Source: Saprospiraceae bacterium
GTDB taxonomy: Bacteria > Bacteroidota > Bacteroidia > Chitinophagales > Saprospiraceae
Direction: 5' to 3'
DNA length: 64,000 nt
Assembly: GCA_016715405.1 (NCBI GenBank)
Contig: JADKAE010000051.1
Span: 1 to 64,000 of the forward strand
Part shown: piece after piece, positions 57,991 through 64,000 of the stretch
Numbering within the stretch: position 1 is the stretch's first letter
Layout of the letters: every line of letters begins with the position of its first letter
Program-made: the position numbers and the translations under genes
The notes under the pieces: generated by a model
Databases searched by the model: none
Told to the model about the DNA's origin: nothing
Seen by the model: only the letters and a program-made list of their open reading frames with translations

Positions 57991-59074
57991 TTATTCCGTG
58001 ATATGGTGCATCAAAAACGCCTTCAGGAATCCATCCAAATCGCCGTCTAATACGGCATCCGTCTGGCTCGTCTGAAAGCCGGTGCGGTGGTCTTTCACCC
58101 GGCGATCATCGAGCACATAACTCCTGATCTGGGATCCCCACTCGTTTTTCATCTTGGTAGCCTCCAGTTTTTCCTTTTCCGCCAGTTGCCTTTCCAACTC
58201 CTGTTCGTAGAGTCTCGATTTGAGCATCTGCATCGCTTTGTCGCGGTTCATCTGCTGAGAGCGTTCCTGCTGGCATTCTACCACGATACCCGAAGGGATG
58301 TGGCGCAATCGTACGGCCGATTCGGTTTTGTTGACGTGCTGTCCGCCGGCGCCGCTTGAGCGGAAGGTATCCCACTCGATATCGGCGGGGTTCACGTCCA
58401 CTTCTATGCTGTCGTCTACCAGGGGGTGCACAAAAACGGAGGCAAAAGAAGTCATGCGTTTGCCCTGGGAATTGTAGGGGCTCACGCGCACCAGGCGGTG
58501 CACGCCGTTTTCGCCGCGCAGCAATCCGAAGGCGAAATCGCCGTTGATTTCCAGTTCTGCCGACTTGATGCCCGCCACGTCGCCGCCCTGCACGTTGAGT
58601 TCCGTCACTTTGAAACCCTTGCTTTCGGCCCACATGAGATACATGCGGTACAGCATATCGGCCCAGTCGCAGGCTTCGGTGCCGCCGGCGCCTGCGTTGA
58701 TCTGGAGCAGGCAGCCCAGCTCGTCTTCGGGCCGGTTGAGGGTAGAGCGGAATTCGAGTTCGTCTACGGCAGCCAGCGCTTCGTTGTATTTTTGGTCGAG
58801 TTCTTCTTCCGATACCTCGCCTTCTCTGAAAAAGTCGAGCAATACTTCGGCGTCGTCTGCCAGCGTAGCTACGTCCTGGTATTGCGCCACCCACTTCTTG
58901 TGGCTTTTGATAAGCCTGAGGGTCGCTTCGGCCTCCTGGGGTTTATCCCAAAAGCCCGGATTCAGCGTTTGTTGTTCTTTATCTTCAATTTGAATGAGCC
59001 GGTTATCGACGTCAAAGATACCTCCTGAGAGATACCAGTCGGTCTTTGAGCTCGCGTAGTTGCTCTGCCGTCAT
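57991..59074 (-). CDS. prfB: Peptide chain release factor 2, made by programmed +1 frameshift
   Basis: Releases peptides at UGA and UAA. Translation starts at ATG 59074 (MTAEQLRELKDRLVSLRRYL), meets an in-frame UGA at 59014-59012, and shifts +1 to GAC to continue DVDNRLIQIEDKEQQTLNPG and the whole protein to 57991, 360 residues. Functional motifs: RVSPYNSQGKRMTSFASV, with SPY at the codon-recognition position where many phyla have SPF, and the catalytic SSGAGGQHVNKTESAVRL. The arrangement gives autoregulation by RF2 level. Convergent with rplT. Confidence 0.95.
59012..59026 (-). promoter_or_regulatory. Programmed +1 frameshift site of prfB
   Basis: The minus strand reads AGG-AGG-TAT-CTT-TGA-C. 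AGGAGG (59026-59021) is the internal Shine-Dalgarno stimulator three bases before the CUU-U slip site and the UGA, the classical RF2 recoding signal. Confidence 0.95.
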
Positions 59075-59097
59075 GGTATGGTAGGTTTAGATGGTGA

Positions 59098-59194
59098 AAA
59101 ATGTTGTCAGTTGTCGGTTGTCGGTTGTCAGTTCTTATCTTTATTTATCTATCTATAACAAGATAACCCATAACCGACAACCGACAACAGAGAA
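59098..59194. repeat. GTTGTCG / CGACAAC heptad hairpin
   Basis: The left arm 59103-59133 (gttgtcagttgtcggttgtc...) and right arm 59167-59194 (cccataaccgacaaccgaca...) are complementary. The right arm runs up to the stop codon of the FKBP gene; the left lies before prfB. Confidence 0.75.
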
Positions 59195-60040
59195 CTACTT
59201 CTCCCTTTCCACATAAAAAATCAACTCTGCATTGGGCGGAATAACCGGGGGGCTGCCCTGTTCGCCGTAGCCGAGTTGTGAGGGGATAAAGAGGGTGGCT
59301 TTGCCGCCTGGTTTCAGCAGGGCGATGCCTTCATCCCAACCTGGAATAACGCGGCCCATGCCGATGGGGAACGAGATAGGTTCGCCATTTTTGTATGACG
59401 TATCAAACATCTTGCCGTCGGTGAGTACGCCGTAGTAGTGTACCGATACGTTATTGCCCGGTTTGGGTACATCACCGCTACCTTCTTCGTGGATGATATA
59501 CTTTAGTCCCGAGGCCGTTGTTTTGATTTCGCTGGCCAGTTGCCCGGCGGAATACTGCTGAGCCGTTGCGCCCACCTTGCCAGCGATTTCTGATTCGCGT
59601 TGGCGAACCACGTCGAGGCGGCTTTGGCGCTCTTCTTCGGTTTCAATGTCGGTCAGCACCACGTCGTAGTACATGATATTCCCAGTGGTAATACCCATCT
59701 GCTGCTGTTGCACAGAATCGAGTTCGATCAGTACGGTTACGCTATCGCCCAGACCGATGAGTTTGATCACGCTTTCTACGGGTGACAATTCGCGGCCGGG
59801 TTCATCAGTAACGGGGATCTGCATTACGGGCGCCACGCCGTCCTGGCGGCTGGAACGCAAGATGCGCTCGCCATCCCTGATTTGGGCGTGAAAGTATACG
59901 TAATCGCCGGGCTTCGGCTTTTCTTTGCCAAGGTCGGTATGCTGGATGTACTCGTGGCCATCCGGTGTGGTAAGCTTCTTCTCCTTTTGGCAGCCGAAGC
60001 AACACAGCGCGAATAGCGCTGCAAAAAGCATTAAACGCAT
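59195..60040 (-). CDS. Lipoprotein with tandem FKBP-type peptidyl-prolyl isomerase domains
   Basis: 281 residues from ATG 60040. A lipoprotein signal (FAALFALCCFGCQ) points to the periplasm or outer membrane. The N-terminal half (about 45-135) is a diverged FKBP unit (KPGDYVYFHAQIRDGERILR). The C-terminal half (about 165-281) is a full FKBP domain: SGLKYIIHEEGSGDVPKPGN, VSVHYYGVLTDGKMFDTSY, GRVIPGWDEGIALLKPGG, LGYGEQGSPPVIPPNAELIF. It probably helps folding of exported proteins. The arrangement with two domains is usual in Bacteroidota. The stop codon abuts a heptad hairpin. Confidence 0.9.
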   Translation of the reverse strand: MRLMLFAALFALCCFGCQKEKKLTTPDGHEYIQHTDLGKEKPKPGDYVYFHAQIRDGERILRSSRQDGVAPVMQIPVTDEPGRELSPVESVIKLIGLGDSVTVLIELDSVQQQQMGITTGNIMYYDVVLTDIETEEERQSRLDVVRQRESEIAGKVGATAQQYSAGQLASEIKTTASGLKYIIHEEGSGDVPKPGNNVSVHYYGVLTDGKMFDTSYKNGEPISFPIGMGRVIPGWDEGIALLKPGGKATLFIPSQLGYGEQGSPPVIPPNAELIFYVEREK

Positions 60041-60055
60041 AAAAATTGATTAAGA

Positions 60056-61076
60056 TTAAAAGAAATTTTTTTCATCAGACAATTGTTCTTCGTATTCTGG
60101 GAGTAAATCCTTGAATTTTCTCACGGTAACTCGTAGTGGTTGGAAGGAGGCGCCGCCTGCGGCATTTTTATGGCCGCCACCTTTGAAATGCTTTCTGGCG
60201 ATCTCTTGTACGTCAAAATTGCCTTTGGAGCGCAGTGAAAGCTTGACGATGGTGGGTTGTTCGGTGATAAAGGCAGCCAGTCGTACGTTTCTCAATTTGA
60301 GCAGGTAGTTGACGATGCCCTCGGTGTCGCCGCGTTGTATGTCGAATTTTTCGTAATCTTCTTTTGTAAGAGCGATGATGCCTGTAAAAAATTCGGGTAG
60401 GATTTCGAGGCGGTTGTGCAGGCAATGTCCTAACAATCGCAGCTGCTTTTCGTCCATGCTGTTGAAGATGAGGTCTTGCAGCATGTAATCGTCTACGCCG
60501 CATTCGAGCAAGATCGCCACCTGGCGGAATAATTTGGGCGAAGTACTGTATTTGAACGAACCGGTATCGGTGAGGATGCCGGTATATATGCATTCGGCGA
60601 TGATCTTGTCTACCTGGTCGGCGTGCCCCAGCATGTCGATAAAATCGTATATCAATTCGCAGGTAGAGCTGGCGGTGGGGTCGGAAAGTTCAAAATCGGC
60701 AAAAGGCTCGGGGAAAAGGTGGTGGTCGATCATGACCACCGGTTTTTTTAGGGACTGGATCATTTCTCCCATCTTGTCGACGCGGTCGAGGGCGTTGAAA
60801 TCGAGACAAAAAAACAAACCCGCGCGTTCGATATAATCCCTTAACCCGGTCGGGGTCGTTGTCAAAAATGACGACTTCTTCAATGCCCGGCATCCAGGCC
60901 AGGAAGTCGGGATATTCTGACGGCGCTATGACGCGAACGGCATGGCCGTTGCGCAATAGATAGTGATATAAGGCCAGCGACGATCCGATGGCGTCGCCGT
61001 CGGGATTGCGATGCGTGACGATCACTACGTCCTTTGGAATTGAAAGCAGCGTTTTTAATTGACCCAGATTTTCCAT
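60056..61076 (-). CDS. DHH/DHHA1 phosphoesterase (NrnA-like), one frame break
   Basis: Degrades short oligoribonucleotides or cyclic-dinucleotide products (pAp, pApA). From ATG 61076: MENLGQLKTLLSIPKDVVIV, THRNPDGDAIGSSLALYHYL (metal-binding). The frame changes near 60835 and continues IERAGLFFCLDFNALDRVDK, MIDHHLFPEPFADFELSDPT (the DHH motif) and STCELIYDFID. The DHHA1 domain ends with FKGGGHKNAAGGASF, the substrate-binding GGGH. About 340 residues, normal. The FKBP lipoprotein follows 15 bases downstream, so the two probably form one unit. Confidence 0.88.
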
Positions 61077-61143
61077 TAACCGTTGAAATGAGGCTGCGAA
61101 GTTGACAAAAAAAGCCAATTTAACCAAAAATTAAATACGCCCT

Positions 61144-61177
61144 TTGATGGGGAGTATGCGGTATTACTTACTTTTGC
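61144..61177 (+). promoter_or_regulatory. Bacteroidota-type promoter of ndk
   Basis: TTG at 61144-61146 and TACTTTTGC at 61169-61177, 22 bases apart: the phylum's -33 TTG and -7 TAnnTTTG pattern. The start codon of ndk is 26 bases further on. Confidence 0.7.
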
Positions 61178-61202
61178 ATCCTCAAATTTAAAAAGCAATA
61201 AC

Positions 61203-61622
61203 ATGTCAGGAAATAGAACGTTCACCATGATCAAACCCGATGCCGTGCAATCGGGGCATATTGGCAATATTCTGGCCAAAATTAACGAGGCTGGCTTCCG
61301 CATCGTGGCTATGAAGATGACGAAGCTCAGCACGGAAAAAGCCGGCGCTTTTTATGCCGTGCACAAGGAACGCCCCTTTTACGGCGAGTTGGTCGACTTT
61401 ATGTCTTCAGGACCTATTGTGGCCGCTATTCTCGAAAAAGATAACGCAGTAGAAGATTTCCGCACGCTCATCGGCGCTACCGACCCGGCCAAAGCGGCGC
61501 CCGGCACCATTCGTGCACTGTATGCCCGCAACGTGGGCGAAAACGCCGTACATGGTTCCGATTCCGACGAAAATGCAGCCATCGAAGGCCTGTTTTTCTT
61601 TTCGGAGCTGGAACGCTTCTAA
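61203..61622 (+). CDS. ndk: Nucleoside diphosphate kinase
   Basis: Moves the gamma-phosphate among NTPs through a phosphohistidine. 139 residues: RTFTMIKPDAVQSGHIGNIL, HKERPFYGELVDFMSSGPIV, and the catalytic His in NVGENAVHGSDSDENA. Intact. The stop codon is followed with no gap by a GATGTTG heptad array. Confidence 0.97.
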   Translation: MSGNRTFTMIKPDAVQSGHIGNILAKINEAGFRIVAMKMTKLSTEKAGAFYAVHKERPFYGELVDFMSSGPIVAAILEKDNAVEDFRTLIGATDPAKAAPGTIRALYARNVGENAVHGSDSDENAAIEGLFFFSELERF

Positions 61623-61707
61623 TGATGTTGGATGTTTGATGTTGGATGTTGAATTACTACATGATTGAGTAAAAAATCATCCAACATCAAGCATCAAACA
61701 TCAAACA
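61623..61707. repeat. GATGTTG / CAACATC heptad hairpin
   Basis: The left arm 61623-61648 (tgatgttggatgtttgatgt...) and right arm 61679-61707 (atccaacatcaagcatcaaa...) are complementary. The arms touch the stop codons of both convergent genes: ndk at the left, the lipoprotein (61708-61710) at the right. Confidence 0.8.
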
Positions 61708-62385
61708 TCACTCCTTCCCTCCCAGCGTAAATTTCACGCCAAACCCGATCTGGAACAGCGAGTTGTTGATCTCTTCGCCGTCGTTCCATAGGTTATAATA
61801 GGCGATATCGAGGCCGAACTTGACTTTTTTGCCCGCTTCGAAACCGAAGTTCGAGCCAAAGTAATTGAGCATACCCGAGTTTTTCTCGAATGTGGTGCCA
61901 AACTGACCGATATATCGCGGTGCGGCATACAGGGCAAATTTTTCATTGGGGTGAATAGAAAAGTAAACGGGCACCTGAAAATTGAGCAGCATGCCATCTG
62001 TGCTGACGAAACCGAAACCGCCGATTCCGCCGCCCAGGGCCATCGCAAAAACGGAAGTTTGATCGCCCACTACCTGCACTTTGACGTCGGCCAGGAAGTT
62101 TAATACCGTATTGATGCGCATGCCTACGTCTATCTTTTCGGCTACGCCGTAGCGCCCGCCAAACTCAAAAAGGGCCACTCTGCTAATCACGAGGTTGCCA
62201 TCGGGCTCTTCGTCTTCGTCGGGGTCAAAATTGGGCGCGCTGACAAAGTTGACAGACATAGCTATTTCACCTTTTTCATCGCCCACCGTTTTGCCGGTCT
62301 GGAAGCCTGTCAGCGAGGCGCAACCACTCCAAAGTAATATGCCGCTTAGCAATAAGGCAACGGCAAACAAGTCACGCGTTCTCAT
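61708..62385 (-). CDS. Lipoprotein, small outer-membrane barrel-like
   Basis: 225 residues from ATG 62385. Lipoprotein signal (LLLSGILLWSGCAS), then GFQTGKTVGDEKGEIAMSVN and an acidic NFDPDEDEEPDGN stretch, followed by alternating hydrophobic strands (VFAMALGGGIGGFGFVSTDG, FALYAAPRYIGQF) and an aromatic end (FQIGFGVKFTLGG). This is the pattern of Bacteroidota surface or outer-membrane proteins of unknown role. Intact. Its stop codon lies in the last unit of the preceding hairpin. Confidence 0.75.
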   Translation of the reverse strand: MRTRDLFAVALLLSGILLWSGCASLTGFQTGKTVGDEKGEIAMSVNFVSAPNFDPDEDEEPDGNLVISRVALFEFGGRYGVAEKIDVGMRINTVLNFLADVKVQVVGDQTSVFAMALGGGIGGFGFVSTDGMLLNFQVPVYFSIHPNEKFALYAAPRYIGQFGTTFEKNSGMLNYFGSNFGFEAGKKVKFGLDIAYYNLWNDGEEINNSLFQIGFGVKFTLGGKE

Positions 62386-62409
62386 GGCTGTATGATTTGG
62401 TAATTGAAT

Positions 62410-62462
62410 TGTCTGTTTATGGGTTTATGCGTTTATTGATAAACCCATAAACCCGTAAACTG
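62410..62462. repeat. TTTATGGG / CCCATAAA heptad hairpin
   Basis: gtttatgggtttatgcgttt answered by ataaacccataaacccgtaa, in the short spacer between the lipoprotein start and the mutS2 stop. Confidence 0.7.
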
Positions 62463-62518
62463 ACCAAATACCAATCTACATCAATACCAAGTAGAAACAA
62501 ATGACAAATGTCGCCGCG

Positions 62519-64000
62519 TCAACGGATTTCCACGAGCGTAATCCCATCGCCGCCGAGTTCGGGTTCGGGGTGGCGGATGGCCATGTCGACCTGGTATTCG
62601 CGGAGTTTGGAGCGGACGGCTTTGCGCAATACGCCGTCGCCTTTGCCGTGCAGAATGCGGAGGTTGGATGTACCTGTCATGAGGGCCTGGTCGACAAACG
62701 CCTCGACGATGCGCAGCGCTTCTTCCATGCGCATACCCCCGATATCGATTTTGGGTTGGAAGGAAGCGGCCTGGTCGATGTCGGTCTGAATGCTGCGCCC
62801 CGATTGAACGTCGAGCGGGGCGCCGGCGTGTTGCAGGTCGCGCAGTTGAATGGTCATGCGCATATCGCCTATCTGCACCATGGCCTTTTGCTTGGAGATG
62901 GATAGTACCCGGCCGGTAGCGCCGCCGGTTTTTAGTTTGACAAAATCATCGACTTTAATAGGGTTAGCAAGCGACGATGCCGTTTCGGGCTGGTGGTAAA
63001 TATCTTCTTTCAGCGATACGACTTCCTGCGTTAATTGCTGTTTTTCTTCTTTGACTTTAGCGGCAACTTCTTTGGCGCGTTCCAGGTTCATTTGTTCCCT
63101 GATTTCGCGGATCATACCCTCGAGTTCTTTGTTTTGCTGGGCACTGAGTTGCAGGGCCTGTTCTTTGCTTTCCAGTTTGAATTTTTTGCGCCGGTATTCG
63201 AGGTCTTTGTGCAACTGGTCGTAATTGGTGATCAGCTTTTCGAGCGTTTTCTGCTGTTCGGTGAGGTAGCGCAGCTTGTCTTCTACTTCCTGTTTTTCGC
63301 GTTGCAGGTCGATGAGCAATTCGTCAACGGCTTTTTCGTTTTTGCCGATGCGCTGCCGGGCGTACTGGAGTACGTTTTGGCCTAAATTGGTTTTTTCGGC
63401 AATTTCAAAGGCGTAGGAACTACCCGGGCGGCCTACTTTGAGTTCGTAAGTGGGCGACAGGCTTTCCTGGTTAAAAAGCATAGAGCCATTCACCAGCCCC
63501 CGGTTTTTAAAAGCAAATATTTTTAAATTGGAATAGTGGGTCGTAATAACCCCAAAAACGCCTTTGGCATTGAGCTCTCTGAGGATGGCCTCGGCGATGG
63601 CGCCGCCGATCTTGGGGTCGGTACCCGAACCGAATTCGTCGATGAGTACCAGCGTGCGTTTGTCCGATTTTTCGAGGAAAACTTTAGCGTTGGCCAGCCT
63701 GGAGCTGTACGTGCTGAGGTCGTCTTCGAGCGACTGCTGGTCGCCGATGTCGGCAAACAGGTGGTGAAAGATACCCATTTCGGAATTTGGATCGGCAGAG
63801 ACGAGCAGGCCGCATTGCAACATCAATTGCAATAGCCCGGCCGACTTCATCGTCACCGACTTGCCGCCGGCGTTGGGCCCGCTGAGCACAAGGATGCGGT
63901 TATCGTGCAACAAGGTCAGGTTGAAGGGGATCGTAGCCCTGCCCAGGGTTTTATTTTTTAAATACAATAAAGGGTGAAAACCCCGGATGATGCCGAGGCG
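62519..64000 (-). CDS. mutS2: Endonuclease MutS2, C-terminal part (cut by window edge)
   Basis: Ribosome-collision and recombination-suppression factor with an ATPase and an Smr nuclease domain. The frame is open to the window edge (RLGIIRGFHPLLYLKN...), so the N-terminal ~300 residues lie outside; a TTG at 63967 is not a start. Visible: Walker A LSGPNAGGKSVTMKSAGL, the signature STYSSRLANAK, Walker B LVLIDEFGSGTDPKIGG, a long coiled coil (about 63400-63030), a KOW-like part, and the Smr domain with RILHGKGDGVLRKAVRSKL ending at 62519. Confidence 0.93.
   Translation of the reverse strand, partial: RLGIIRGFHPLLYLKNKTLGRATIPFNLTLLHDNRILVLSGPNAGGKSVTMKSAGLLQLMLQCGLLVSADPNSEMGIFHHLFADIGDQQSLEDDLSTYSSRLANAKVFLEKSDKRTLVLIDEFGSGTDPKIGGAIAEAILRELNAKGVFGVITTHYSNLKIFAFKNRGLVNGSMLFNQESLSPTYELKVGRPGSSYAFEIAEKTNLGQNVLQYARQRIGKNEKAVDELLIDLQREKQEVEDKLRYLTEQQKTLEKLITNYDQLHKDLEYRRKKFKLESKEQALQLSAQQNKELEGMIREIREQMNLERAKEVAAKVKEEKQQLTQEVVSLKEDIYHQPETASSLANPIKVDDFVKLKTGGATGRVLSISKQKAMVQIGDMRMTIQLRDLQHAGAPLDVQSGRSIQTDIDQAASFQPKIDIGGMRMEEALRIVEAFVDQALMTGTSNLRILHGKGDGVLRKAVRSKLREYQVDMAIRHPEPELGGDGITLVEIR

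Overview
The window reads as a chromosome segment of a Bacteroidota bacterium, most likely of the Saprospiraceae type. The signs are the Bacteroidota order of the division and cell-wall cluster (mraZ-rsmH-ftsL-ftsI-murE-mraY-murD-ftsW-murG-murC-ftsQ-ftsA-ftsZ, with no ddl or murB), a secreted BNR-repeat protein with a type IX secretion C-terminal domain, an RF2 with SPY in place of SPF, a TAnnTTTG promoter before ndk and another before rpmI, a tmRNA tag ending in AMAA, and a SusC/TonB-type outer-membrane receptor. Family-level placement is inference.

Layout. 1-8,000 is a gene-poor, AT-rich, decayed region: an IS1182-like transposase relic, a broken two-component-propeller lipoprotein, membrane-protein fragments and long stretches with no readable gene. 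8,100-29,200 is accessory: a secreted NPSFE-type protein, an amidohydrolase with an internal deletion, an AAA/DUF4143 ATPase relic, an exported beta-propeller/caspase-like protein split by one frameshift, a TonB-dependent receptor, GTP-type PEP carboxykinase, a broken TIR-TPR-FGE-sulfatase gene, an aldo/keto reductase, an intact IS4-family element with an 11-bp target duplication, an outer-membrane barrel protein and tmRNA (ssrA). 29,640-45,270 is the dcw cluster, all on the plus strand, preceded by a three-box MraZ operator and closed by a hairpin terminator. 45,580-64,000 is housekeeping: a Dna2-like nuclease/helicase, the BNR/T9SS protein, STAS protein plus RNase Z, ClpC, infC-rpmI-rplT, prfB with its programmed +1 frameshift, an FKBP isomerase, a DHH phosphoesterase, ndk and the C-terminal part of mutS2.

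Two properties run through the whole window. First, many genes, including ones that cannot be dispensable (ftsZ, ftsI, murD, murE, mraZ), carry single-base frame breaks, mostly in short homopolymers, while neighbours are intact. This looks like residual indel error in a long-read or metagenomic assembly, so 'broken' calls in the accessory part must be read with that in mind. I give the full gene span and name the break.

Second, most gene boundaries carry short tandem repeats of 7 or 8 bp, often arranged as a left arm and its reverse complement so that the spacer can fold into a long hairpin. At least a dozen different unit sequences are used, the arrays often begin exactly at or inside the stop codon of the adjoining gene, and one lies inside a coding region. 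They resemble in style the short tandemly repeated repetitive (STRR) sequences known from filamentous cyanobacteria. This repeat system is the most unusual structure in the window. The next most interesting items are the TIR-TPR-FGE gene, the exported propeller-caspase, and a nested 225-bp inverted-repeat element next to the TonB receptor.
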